From: Pseudopontixanthobacter vadosimaris
GTDB taxonomy: Bacteria; Pseudomonadota; Alphaproteobacteria; Sphingomonadales; Sphingomonadaceae
DNA length: 64,000 nt
Direction of reading: 5' to 3'
Assembly (NCBI RefSeq): GCF_012979275.1
Contig: NZ_JABASZ010000043.1
Span: 1-64,000, forward strand
Each line of letters opens with the position of its first letter. Within the stretch, counting starts at the first letter, position 1. The position numbers and the translations under genes were made by a program. The notes under the pieces are model-generated. The model worked only from the letters and a program-made list of their open reading frames with translations. It searched no databases and had not been told where the DNA came from. Shown in pieces: positions 38,550 through 46,823 of the stretch.

Positions 38550-38566
38550 TAGTCATTCAACTACTA
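38550..38566. promoter_or_regulatory. Candidate TetR operator upstream of the thiolase-like gene (copy 2)
   Basis: TAGTCATTCAACTACTA differs at two of 17 positions from copy 1 at 34918-34934 and lies at a similar distance from a start codon. Confidence 0.6.
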
Positions 38567-38678
38567 TCCTGGGATCGGACTTGCCAGCCTTGGTTGCGCC
38601 ACCTCGGCGCAGCCGTTGCATCAGATCCACACCGCCTTCGGCATCCCTTCAGCGGAACCTGGGCGTGGACTGAACGAG

Positions 38679-39956
38679 CTACTTTTCCCGGTTCAGAAAT
38701 CCGAACATGTCACCGCCAATCTTGCGCATCTGGATTTCTTCCGCGCCTTCCGTGATGCGATAGCGCCGGTGGTGGCGGTAGATATGCTCGAATGGCTTAT
38801 GCCGGGAATAGCCCATGCCGCCGTGAACCTGCATGGCCCGGTCGGCGGCATCGCAGCACAGCCGGTTTGCGCGGTAGTTACACATGCTGATCTGCGCCGA
38901 CAGATATCTGGCGACGTCGGGCTTGGGCATGGTGTCCATTTTTGCCGAGGTGGCGTATATCAATTGCCGGAGCATCGCTGCTTCGGTGTGCAGTTCGACC
39001 AGCGGAAACTGGATGCCCTGATTGACGCAAAGCGGTTTGCCGAAGGGTTTGCGTTCCCCGGCATGTTTCACGGCTTCGTCGATGCAGTATTGCGCCGCTC
39101 CGAGCGAAGACGCAGCTTGCCTGATCCGGTTCTCATGGACGAAATGCTGCGCGCAGGCCAGGCCCCTATCGAGATCGCCCAGCACGTTGGCTGCGGGAAT
39201 CCAGACGTTCGTGAACGAGCATCTGGGATGATCGGTGGGCATGTTGAACGTCCACAGATATTCACCGATTGCGAAGCCATCCGCTTCCACGGGAACCAGG
39301 AAGCAGCCGATCCCTCTGGCATCGCGATCCTTGCCGCTATGGCGGGCGAAGGTCATGACATGGGTGGCCTTGTGCAAGCCCGTGGTCCACATCTTGTTGC
39401 CGTTGATCAACCAGCCATCCACGCCGTCGCGCCTTTCAGGGACCGCGCTGGTATCCATCCAGGTAGCGTCGGAACCATGATCCTCTTCAGTCAGGCCGAA
39501 GCACCAGCGCATTTCCCCTTCCAGCAGGGGCGGAATATATGCAGCCTTCTGCTCATCCGTCCCAAAATCCCGCACCATCAGTGGCAGGACCAGATTACCG
39601 ACGATGGAACTTTCATTCTGCAGATCATTATGCAGGCCAAGGCCTTTTCCGGCGAGATGCTCGCGTATGCGCGCCATTGCCAGATGGGAACCGTTCCTGC
39701 CGCCATATTCCTTGGGCAGAGCGAAGCGATAATGGCCGGCGGCGTCGGCGACCCGGCGCATCTCCGTCAGCAATTCTTCCCATTCTTCATCAGGAAGGCC
39801 GCCATTTTCCCAATCGGTTCGCGCATCTTCCCGGCGGTGGTCGAAGAAGCGGATATTGTCATCGCGTCGTTCGATCGGTCTGATCTCGTCTTCGATGAAC
39901 CGGTCCAGAACGCGCAGATAATCCTCGATCTCCCGGGGGATTTCAAAATTGTTCAT
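38679..39956 (-). CDS. Acyl-CoA dehydrogenase (paired with an APH-like kinase)
   Basis: The 425-residue flavoprotein has acyl-CoA dehydrogenase motifs: RWCFGLTEEDHGSDATWMDT, GNKMWTTGLHKATHVMTFAR, AMQVHGGMGYSRHKPFEHIY, and the C-terminal YRITEGAEEIQMRKIG with a Glu in the catalytic position. Its ATG at 39956 overlaps the stop of the kinase gene (ATGA), so the two are coupled. Mammalian ACAD10/11 and bacterial LvaC with LvaA use this kinase-dehydrogenase pair to phosphorylate and then remove the hydroxyl of 4-hydroxyacyl-CoA. That function is inferred here from pairing and similarity. Confidence 0.88.
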   Translation of the reverse strand: MNNFEIPREIEDYLRVLDRFIEDEIRPIERRDDNIRFFDHRREDARTDWENGGLPDEEWEELLTEMRRVADAAGHYRFALPKEYGGRNGSHLAMARIREHLAGKGLGLHNDLQNESSIVGNLVLPLMVRDFGTDEQKAAYIPPLLEGEMRWCFGLTEEDHGSDATWMDTSAVPERRDGVDGWLINGNKMWTTGLHKATHVMTFARHSGKDRDARGIGCFLVPVEADGFAIGEYLWTFNMPTDHPRCSFTNVWIPAANVLGDLDRGLACAQHFVHENRIRQAASSLGAAQYCIDEAVKHAGERKPFGKPLCVNQGIQFPLVELHTEAAMLRQLIYATSAKMDTMPKPDVARYLSAQISMCNYRANRLCCDAADRAMQVHGGMGYSRHKPFEHIYRHHRRYRITEGAEEIQMRKIGGDMFGFLNREK

Positions 39957-41392
39957 CTTGAGGTCCAATTCTCTAAGGCTACTTGCAGGCCGGCATATCC
40001 GGGTTGGTCGATCGACAGTCTCTCAAGCGCTGTATGCCGCAGATGATCCCACACGTCGCGATCGTCGATGGCCTTGCTCCCGCCCCGCAACGCGGCGCAG
40101 AGATCGACGTTTGACAATCCGAGGCGCGCAAGCCGCGCAGCCGATTGCTCGGCATATTGCCGACCCCAGGCGGCATGGCGTTGCGCGATGCCGAGCGCAT
40201 TGTTCGCAACGCGCGCCTCGAACAAGGCGTGCCCCTGGCTTTCGGGAAGAATCTTTTCCCGGTTCCATTCGATCAGCGCATTGAGAATCTCGGCATATTC
40301 GACTTCTCCATGTTCCGGGAGAAGACGCGGCGTCCCGAAGACAAGCGGAGCGCCCCCGGCAAGGTCCATCTGCTCGAACTGTAACAGCAGGTCTGTCTCC
40401 ACTTCCGAAGATCGGCGACCGATAATCGTCCGTTCCAGCACATGCACCGTACCGTCACGATAGCTGTGCCCCATACGCAGGCAGGTGACGCCCCACCAGA
40501 GCGTGTTATACATCAGCCACCAGTCGAACCGGTTGCGGTCAACCCTGGTGCCGCTGGCTCTTTCATAGGCTGCGATCAGATTATCCGCGCTGTCGAAGCC
40601 GCCTGCTTCGCGGTGATAATGTCCGAAACGCCAGCTGGGCGTGCACAGATAAGCCAGATCTTCCATCGGATCACCAATATGCGCCAGCTCCCAGTCCAGA
40701 ACGGCGCTGATGCCCTGCTTGTCGACCATGAGGTTCCCCATGCGGAAATCGGCATGGAGAAGTTTTGGCTGCTCGACTTCCGGAATGTTGTTTTCAAGCC
40801 ATCTGAATGCATAGTCATAGGCAGGAAGTGCAACTTGCAGGGTGCGGTAGGCTTTTTCCTGCATATCCAGAAGGGCAGCAGCATCGATGCATCGAATTTC
40901 CGCTGGCAGACGATCGAGACCGATCGCATGAATGGCAGCCAGCTCGCGCGCGCATTGCTCCGATAGCGTGGAAACGGCATCGGCAAGGTCCGGATCGCCG
41001 AAAATCTTTCGCGGCAGCGTTTCACCGACGCTACGGACCATCATGAATCCTTGGCCAAGCCCATCTTCATCGGTCAGCCTGGCCAGCACCCTTGGAGCAC
41101 TGACGCCAGCCTTGCAGGCAATCTCGATCAGGTCGGCCTGCGCATCCAGCGAAATCGCGGATGGCGTCGCGGCGTCACCCTGCTCGCTCGCCATGCCGAC
41201 CGGCATCCGCCGCAATACGATGTTCTGCTCACCATAGGTAAAGGCCCAGCTTTCCATGCTGGCCCCGCCCGAAAGGCGCTCCAGATCCGTGACGGCCCCC
41301 ATGGGGCCCAGATGCCTGCGACAACAGGTCTCGATCTTCCTGACCAGATGATCGTCATTCACAATATCGCGCCTATCTCGCCGAGTTATCAT
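39953..41392 (-). CDS. Aminoglycoside-phosphotransferase-like kinase (probable hydroxyacyl-CoA kinase)
   Basis: The 479-residue protein is an APH-fold kinase: a Gly-rich start LERLSGGASMESWAFTYG, the ATP-anchoring RRMPVG region, the catalytic loop LLHADFRMGNLMV and the metal-binding VLDWELAHIGDPMEDLAYL. These loops are those of the APH domain of ACAD10/11 and of LvaA rather than of antibiotic kinases. Fused to no dehydrogenase here, it instead shares the ATGA overlap with the acyl-CoA dehydrogenase gene. It probably phosphorylates a 4-hydroxyacyl-CoA (or similar) to activate the hydroxyl for elimination. The ATG at 41392 has no strong ribosome site, and a GTG at 41362 is possible. Confidence 0.85.
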   Translation of the reverse strand: MITRRDRRDIVNDDHLVRKIETCCRRHLGPMGAVTDLERLSGGASMESWAFTYGEQNIVLRRMPVGMASEQGDAATPSAISLDAQADLIEIACKAGVSAPRVLARLTDEDGLGQGFMMVRSVGETLPRKIFGDPDLADAVSTLSEQCARELAAIHAIGLDRLPAEIRCIDAAALLDMQEKAYRTLQVALPAYDYAFRWLENNIPEVEQPKLLHADFRMGNLMVDKQGISAVLDWELAHIGDPMEDLAYLCTPSWRFGHYHREAGGFDSADNLIAAYERASGTRVDRNRFDWWLMYNTLWWGVTCLRMGHSYRDGTVHVLERTIIGRRSSEVETDLLLQFEQMDLAGGAPLVFGTPRLLPEHGEVEYAEILNALIEWNREKILPESQGHALFEARVANNALGIAQRHAAWGRQYAEQSAARLARLGLSNVDLCAALRGGSKAIDDRDVWDHLRHTALERLSIDQPGYAGLQVALENWTSR

Positions 41393-41494
41393 TCGCGACA
41401 GCTTGTCTCGAAAGCCCGGTGGGCGCGGATAAGCCCAAATCCATGTTACCTATACCTCAATATAAAAGTCCGTTCGCACCTCGCATAGAGCACC

Positions 41495-42139
41495 TCAGGC
41501 CAGCAACCCGGCCATGAGTACATCGAGCGTATGTTCCTTGTAGGTCTCGTGCAGCTCGGCATCGGCGGCGTCCCGGCCTAGGCCGAACACAGCCTGCAAT
41601 GTCAGGCGATTGGCATAGAGGCCATCCGCCGAGCCGGTGATGGTAAAAAAGAACAGCCTGGGGTCGACCTTGCGGAACTCGCCGGTGGCGACGCCCTTGT
41701 CGATGATGCGTTTCTGCGCGTCGACCAGCGGTTCGAGCAGCGTACTTATGATGTGGTCCACCCTGCCAGGCTTCGCTCCCCGGACCATGTAGTGGATCAG
41801 CCGGTTGAGATAGGGGATCTCGTAAAACGTATCGACCACGCCGCCGAGATGCCGGCGCATCTGTTCGGTCGCGGTGATGTCCAGCGCAAGCAGCCTGTCC
41901 AGTTGGTCGATGCGCGCGAGAAGATCGCGTTCAAGCAGCGCCAGCAACAATCCTTCCTTGTTGTCGAAATAATAGCGGATCATCCCGTGGTTCACTCCGG
42001 CCCGCTTCGCGATATCGAGAATGCCGATCTCCACCGTGTCCCGCTCGCGCATCAGAGCGCCCGCGGCCTGCAGCAGGGACGACCTGATGTCAGGCTTCGA
42101 CCCGTGCTGATCGGGCAATGACAGGGCAGCGACATTCAT
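41495..42139 (-). CDS. TetR-family transcriptional regulator
   Basis: The 214-residue regulator has the helix-turn-helix GILDIAKRAGVNHGMIRYYF followed by the TetR-typical DNKEGLLLALLERDLLARI. The helical C-terminus is typical of ligand-responsive regulators. ATG 42139 was chosen; the frame runs further upstream without family sequence. It is divergent from the TonB receptor and 102 bases before the kinase gene in the same direction. A perfect inverted repeat at 42194-42209 in the divergent region is the obvious candidate operator. Confidence 0.87.
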   Translation of the reverse strand: MNVAALSLPDQHGSKPDIRSSLLQAAGALMRERDTVEIGILDIAKRAGVNHGMIRYYFDNKEGLLLALLERDLLARIDQLDRLLALDITATEQMRRHLGGVVDTFYEIPYLNRLIHYMVRGAKPGRVDHIISTLLEPLVDAQKRIIDKGVATGEFRKVDPRLFFFTITGSADGLYANRLTLQAVFGLGRDAADAELHETYKEHTLDVLMAGLLA

Positions 42140-42193
42140 ATTCTCGTTCTTCCTGCGGGCCTTGGCCAAGACGTAAACGGGCTTGCTCGTGTT

Positions 42194-42209
42194 ATCAAGG
42201 CTGATAATA
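42194..42209. promoter_or_regulatory. Candidate TetR operator between the TonB receptor and its regulator
   Basis: TTATCA-AGGC-TGATAA is a perfect six-base inverted repeat with a four-base spacer, centred in the 114-base divergent region, 55 bases from the regulator start and 45 from the receptor start. Confidence 0.6.
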
Positions 42210-42253
42210 AGGGGTTCTACCGGCCGTTCAAGAGTCAGGGGAGGAGAGGACAA

Positions 42254-44911
42254 ATGATAAGAAAAACTATCATTGGCGCCAGTGTCATCGGTTTGGGTGC
42301 AGCTTTATGCGTCCCGGCAGCGGCGCAAACGGTTGCCGACGCACCCGACGCGCTCGACAATGCCGAGGTCGACGATCAGCAGGAAGACCCGATCGATAAT
42401 TCCAATGTCATCATCGTGACGGCAACCCAGCGTGCCAGCGATGTGCAGGATATCCCCATCGCGGTAACCGCGGTAACGCCCGCGCAGCTCGATCGGCAGG
42501 GGATCAACAATATCCAGTCGCTCGGCGCCGTCGCTCCCAGCTTCAATGTCCAGAGTTCGCAGACCGGATCGCAGGGCACCTCGATCCGCCTGCGCGGTAT
42601 CGGCACTACCGGAAACAATATCGGTCTGGAATCGGCGGTCGGTGTGTTCATCGACGGCGTTTATCAGTCGCGTCCGGGTGTCGCGCTCGGCGAACTGGTC
42701 GATGTCCAGCAGGTCGAGGTGCTTCGCGGGCCGCAAGGCACGCTCTTCGGGCGGAACACGACGGCTGGCGCGCTGGTCATCCGCAACAAGGCGCCCGATC
42801 TCGACGAGTTCGGCGGATTCGTCGAAGGCTCCTACGGCAATTACGACTTCATCAATGTCAAGGGCGCAATCAACGTGCCCATCGCCATCGATACGCTCGG
42901 AATCCGGGCGACCGCCGCTTATCGCAAACGCGACGGTTTCCTCATCAATGCGCTCGGTCAGGATGTGAATGACCGTGATCGCTATCTCTTGCGCGGCCAG
43001 CTCCTGTGGGAGCCGAATGCGGACATCAGTCTGCGCATCATTGGCGACTATCAGGAAACCGACGAACGGTGCTGCGATTCAATTACGCTATCGCCCGGTG
43101 CGAACATCAACGGCGCCCTGTTCAACGAATTATATCCCAACGGCGTGATCGCCGACTTCGCGAACGCCAATCCGGCGCAGAACAGGCTGCCGGTGATCGA
43201 CGGTCGCCGCGACTTGCGGTCCAATGGTCAAGTCATCGACAACAGCATCGAACAATGGGGCGTTTCCGGCGAACTGGTCTGGGATTTCGGCGGTCCTTCG
43301 CTGACCGCATTGGTATCCTATCGCGATTTCCGCGGTGACAGCATCCAGGACGATTTCCAGGCGAGCCAGGTCTATTCGATTGCCGGAATTACCGAGGACG
43401 TGCTTCCGCCTCTGTTCGATGACATCAAGACCTTCACCGCCGAAGCGCGGCTGCAGGGCAATGCCGGACCGCTCGATTACCTGGTGGGTGTGTATTACGC
43501 CGACGAGGATATCGTCGAGGAGGCCAGCCTGACACTGGGTCCGGACTTCCAGCGCGTGGCCGGAATTGCCAATTTCGGCGGGGTGCTCGGCGAAGCATTT
43601 GCCGGTCAGATCCTCGGCCTCGTGCCGCAAGCGGGTGCTTACATAAATTCGGTGCTCGCCGGTGCGCCCAACCCGGGCGTTTTCGCCACGCCGATCAGCT
43701 CGGACAACAGTTTCGGATATAACCGGTACGCACAGCAGGGTGAAAGCATCTCCGTCTTCACGCATAACATCTTCAGCGTGACCGACGAGTTCGCGATCAC
43801 GCTGGGGGCACGGTATGTCGATGACCGCAAGGAAGGCAGCTATGAACAGCTGGCCGCCAACAACCCGGCCTGTCTGGCTGGACTGACGCTTGCCGGTACC
43901 CCGCAGGCGACGGCATTCCAGTTGTTGCAGCCGATACTTGGAACCGCGGTGGCGGGTGCGCTTTCCACGCCTGCTCTCAATGGCGCATCGGCGTTTATCA
44001 ACTGCTTCCCCTTCGCCGCTCCGGCGCTCGGCGTTGCCTTCCTGCCAAGAGAATTCGACCTTGTCTTCGAAGATGACGAGTTCATCTACACCGCTCAGGC
44101 AAGCTGGGAACCGAACCCCGACCTGCTGCTCTATGGCGGTTTTACGCATGGTTACAAAGCAGGCGGTTTCAACCTCGATTCCACGGCAGCGGCGGGCGGA
44201 GCCGATCCGCGCTTCCGGTCTGAGGAGATAGATTCGTACGAGCTGGGGTTGAAGGCGACGATCCTGGACGGTCGTGGACGTGCCAACTTCGCGCTGTTCT
44301 ACAACGAGCTTTCGGATTTCCAGGTCCTCGAATTCACCGGGACGCAGTTCCAGACGTTCAATGTGGATGACGTTACGGCGAAGGGCATGGAAGCTGAATT
44401 GTTCGCCCAGTGGAATCCTTACGTCAGCAGTTCGCTCTCGGGCACTTACACCGATGCGGAATATGGCGATGATTGCGACCAGCGATTCGTAGCCGCCGGC
44501 GGACCCAACCCGGCCTTCGAACTGTGCGGAGCGCAGCTGACCAACGCCCCGAAGTTCACCGGCGTTGCCGGGATGACTTATGACGGCCCCATCGATTCGG
44601 GTATGGCTTGGGACTTTCTGGCAAACTTCAATCTCCGCTACGAAAGCTCGCGCCGGACAAGCACCAAGGCTTTTATCGATGGCACGCGGACACCTATTCC
44701 GTTCGATTTGCAGGAAGCGAACTTCAAGATCAATGCGCGGCTGGGCGTCAAATCGCCAGACGAAAGGATCGCCATCGAAGTCTGGGGGCAGAACCTGACC
44801 AATCAGATCACGCGGTCCATTACCTACAATACGCCATTGATCGCCGGCGCGCGCGCCGCCTTCATCGAGGATCCGCGCACATATGGCATCACGGTCCGCT
44901 CACGCTTCTGA
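42254..44911 (+). CDS. TonB-dependent outer-membrane receptor
   Basis: The 885-residue protein has a signal peptide (IIGASVIGLGAALCVPAAAQ), a TonB box (NVIIVTATQ), a plug domain (RLRGIGTTGNN, DGVYQSRPGVAL, VEVLRGPQGTLFGRNTTAGA) and a beta-barrel ending in TVRSRF with the final Phe expected for outer-membrane insertion. It belongs to the large sphingomonad group of receptors for hydrophobic or small organic compounds; siderophore transport is not suggested by context. GAGGAGAGGA precedes ATG 42254. Divergent from the second TetR gene, it likely imports the substrate of the catabolic island. Confidence 0.94.
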   Translation: MIRKTIIGASVIGLGAALCVPAAAQTVADAPDALDNAEVDDQQEDPIDNSNVIIVTATQRASDVQDIPIAVTAVTPAQLDRQGINNIQSLGAVAPSFNVQSSQTGSQGTSIRLRGIGTTGNNIGLESAVGVFIDGVYQSRPGVALGELVDVQQVEVLRGPQGTLFGRNTTAGALVIRNKAPDLDEFGGFVEGSYGNYDFINVKGAINVPIAIDTLGIRATAAYRKRDGFLINALGQDVNDRDRYLLRGQLLWEPNADISLRIIGDYQETDERCCDSITLSPGANINGALFNELYPNGVIADFANANPAQNRLPVIDGRRDLRSNGQVIDNSIEQWGVSGELVWDFGGPSLTALVSYRDFRGDSIQDDFQASQVYSIAGITEDVLPPLFDDIKTFTAEARLQGNAGPLDYLVGVYYADEDIVEEASLTLGPDFQRVAGIANFGGVLGEAFAGQILGLVPQAGAYINSVLAGAPNPGVFATPISSDNSFGYNRYAQQGESISVFTHNIFSVTDEFAITLGARYVDDRKEGSYEQLAANNPACLAGLTLAGTPQATAFQLLQPILGTAVAGALSTPALNGASAFINCFPFAAPALGVAFLPREFDLVFEDDEFIYTAQASWEPNPDLLLYGGFTHGYKAGGFNLDSTAAAGGADPRFRSEEIDSYELGLKATILDGRGRANFALFYNELSDFQVLEFTGTQFQTFNVDDVTAKGMEAELFAQWNPYVSSSLSGTYTDAEYGDDCDQRFVAAGGPNPAFELCGAQLTNAPKFTGVAGMTYDGPIDSGMAWDFLANFNLRYESSRRTSTKAFIDGTRTPIPFDLQEANFKINARLGVKSPDERIAIEVWGQNLTNQITRSITYNTPLIAGARAAFIEDPRTYGITVRSRF

Positions 44912-44928
44912 GCGCTGGCCGGTAATCC

Positions 44929-44974
44929 GGCCCCGACGCGGAAGACGGTTTTTTCGTCCTTCGGTGTCGGGGCC
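44929..44974 (+). terminator. Strong hairpin after the TonB receptor gene
   Basis: GGCCCCGAC (44929-44937) is exactly complementary to GTCGGGGCC (44966-44974), with a further small stem inside the loop. There is no T-run after the stem, so it may be an RNA-stabilising structure or a weak terminator. Confidence 0.5.
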
Positions 44975-45154
44975 GCGATATTTCGCGGCTCGACAACATT
45001 GCGACATGATCTTAATCGGACCAGAAAATCTTTACGCCCGTGGCGGGAGACGCTCGCGAACCACTTGGGTCGTGACGGGTTGGCCCGCGCAGCCTCACCA
45101 GTTCCGCCACTTTGCGCGGCAGCCCTGTCACCGGAGATGAGTGCTGGGGGTGTG

Positions 45155-45244
45155 TGGCGGAGAGGGAGGGATTCGAACCCTCGGAACACTTACGTGCTCA
45201 ACAGTTTTCGAGACTGCCCCGTTCGACCACTCCGGCACCTCTCC
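45155..45244 (-). tRNA. tRNA-Ser (CGA)
   Basis: Read on the minus strand, the seven-base acceptor GGAGAGG pairs with CCTCTCC, followed by discriminator G and an encoded CCA (complement at 45155-45157). The anticodon loop TCTCGAAAACT contains CGA, and GGTTCGAATCC is the T arm. A long variable arm (GTTGAGCACGTAAGTGTTCC) marks it as a class II serine tRNA. Confidence 0.95.
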
Positions 45245-45396
45245 GCAAAAAGATCGCGCGCTCGGGGCCTGGTGGCCCAGCCTGTCGGGAGCGGGGCGGT
45301 TAGCGCACCGTCCGGACATTGCCAAGCCCCTTTGCACGCCGCAGCATAAAGGGCTGCGCGCTTGTGCGATGCGGCTCATGCCCTATATTCCCTTGC

Positions 45397-45780
45397 ATGA
45401 TCGACCGCGCGAAGTTCTTTTCCCCACAGGCCGGCCGCACCATCGATGTGCCGCGCCATGTAAACTCCCGCTTTTCCATCGGCGACGTGGTTCGTCACGC
45501 CATGTTCGATTTTCGCGGAGTCATCTTCGACATCGACCCGGTCTTCGCCAACAGCGATGAATGGTACGAAGCCATTCCTGAAGACATCAGGCCCCTTCGC
45601 GATCAGCCGTTCTATCATCTTCTGGCCGAAAACGACGAATCATCCTATGTCGCCTATGTCAGCCAGCAGAATCTGCGCCCCGACCCCGAAGGCGGGCCGG
45701 TCGAACATCCGCAGGTTTCCGAATTGTTCGATGCCTTCGAAGGTGGCAAATACCGGATGCGCCGCGCGCTGACGCATTAG
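45397..45780 (+). CDS. hspQ: Heat-shock protein HspQ
   Basis: The 127-residue protein belongs to the HspQ/YccV family: KFFSPQAGRTIDVPRHVNSR, the core FSIGDVVRHAMFDFRGVIFD, DEWYEAIPEDIRPLRDQPFY and the C-terminal SYVAYVSQQNLRPD. HspQ modulates degradation by Lon and is induced by heat in enterobacteria. ATG 45397 begins the family sequence; an earlier in-frame start at 45319 does not. It is between the tRNA gene and the convergent ABC permease gene. Confidence 0.88.
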   Translation: MIDRAKFFSPQAGRTIDVPRHVNSRFSIGDVVRHAMFDFRGVIFDIDPVFANSDEWYEAIPEDIRPLRDQPFYHLLAENDESSYVAYVSQQNLRPDPEGGPVEHPQVSELFDAFEGGKYRMRRALTH

Positions 45781-45790
45781 GTCGCAGCGT

Positions 45791-46639
45791 TCATTCCTTG
45801 ATCTTCCAGCCGCTTTTCAGGACGCGATAGGTCACAAAACCCAGCAGCAGCACGAAGATGCCGAGGCCCAGCGCGCTGTGGATCACGGCTTCGTTCGTAT
45901 CGCCGATGTCGCTTTCGCCCAGAAATCCGAAGCGGAAGCCCGATATGACATAGAAGAACGGGTTGAGGCGGCTGATCGCCTGGAAGAACGGTGCCAGATT
46001 GTCGATGACATAGAAGGTGCCCGACAATAGCGAGAGCGGCGCGATCACGAAATTGGTCACGGCCGCATTGTGATCGAATTTCTCGGCCCAGATCGAGGCC
46101 AGAAGGCCGAGCAGCGCAAGCATGGCCGCACCCATCAGTCCGAACCATGCGATGGCCCAGGGATGCGCCGCCCCAAGATCGACACCGGGGTAGAGCGACA
46201 TGGCAAGTGCGACGGCAAAGCCCACCATGATGGCGCGGGTCATGGCGGCGGCGACGATGCCGGTCATCAATTCGCCTTCCGAAAGCGGCGGCATCAGCAG
46301 ATCGATGATCGTGCCCTGGATCTTGCCGGACAGCAGGCTGAAACTGGAATTGGCGAAGGCATTCTGCATCATGCCCATAACGATCAGGCCCGGAGCGACA
46401 AAGGTTGCGAAGGACACGCCCAGGACCTCCCGCCCCGACCGGCCCAGCGCGACCGTGAAGATGACCAGGAACAGCAGCGTCGTGACCGCAGGCGCCCAGA
46501 CGGTTTGCGTCTGCACCTTGAGAAACCGGCGAACCTCCTTACAATAGAGGCTCCACAGGCCGATGCGGTTGATGCCCTGAATGACGGGTACGCCGCGCGG
46601 CGCGAAACGGCGGGTGATTTCGCCTGAATTATCGACCAT
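45791..46639 (-). CDS. ABC-2 type transporter permease
   Basis: The 282-residue protein has six hydrophobic segments (TTLLFLVIFTVALG, FVAPGLIVMGMMQNAFANSS, AIMVGFAVALAMSLYPG, AWFGLMGAAMLALLGLLAS, IAPLSLLSGTFYVIDNLAP and GLGIFVLLLGFVTYRVLKSG) and the FYVIDNLAPFFQAISRLNPF signature of ABC-2/YadH permeases that export lipids, polysaccharides or drugs. No ATPase gene is adjacent in the window, so its partner is elsewhere. Start ATG 46639 has AAGGA upstream. Confidence 0.88.
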   Translation of the reverse strand: MVDNSGEITRRFAPRGVPVIQGINRIGLWSLYCKEVRRFLKVQTQTVWAPAVTTLLFLVIFTVALGRSGREVLGVSFATFVAPGLIVMGMMQNAFANSSFSLLSGKIQGTIIDLLMPPLSEGELMTGIVAAAMTRAIMVGFAVALAMSLYPGVDLGAAHPWAIAWFGLMGAAMLALLGLLASIWAEKFDHNAAVTNFVIAPLSLLSGTFYVIDNLAPFFQAISRLNPFFYVISGFRFGFLGESDIGDTNEAVIHSALGLGIFVLLLGFVTYRVLKSGWKIKE

Positions 46640-46823
46640 CGCGGGATCCTTCCGGGGAAACTGCGTCTTGAAGTGAATGGCGCGTCGGCACGGGTGCAGA
46701 CTTGATCGGCCAGCCCGCCGCGCCTAGGCCCTGCCATCCCTCGTGGCAAGATCGATGCCGGGAAATCGCCTTCAGGCATGAGGGGCGGCGGGCCGGGCTG
46801 CCGGAAGTAGAACTGGAACGAGC

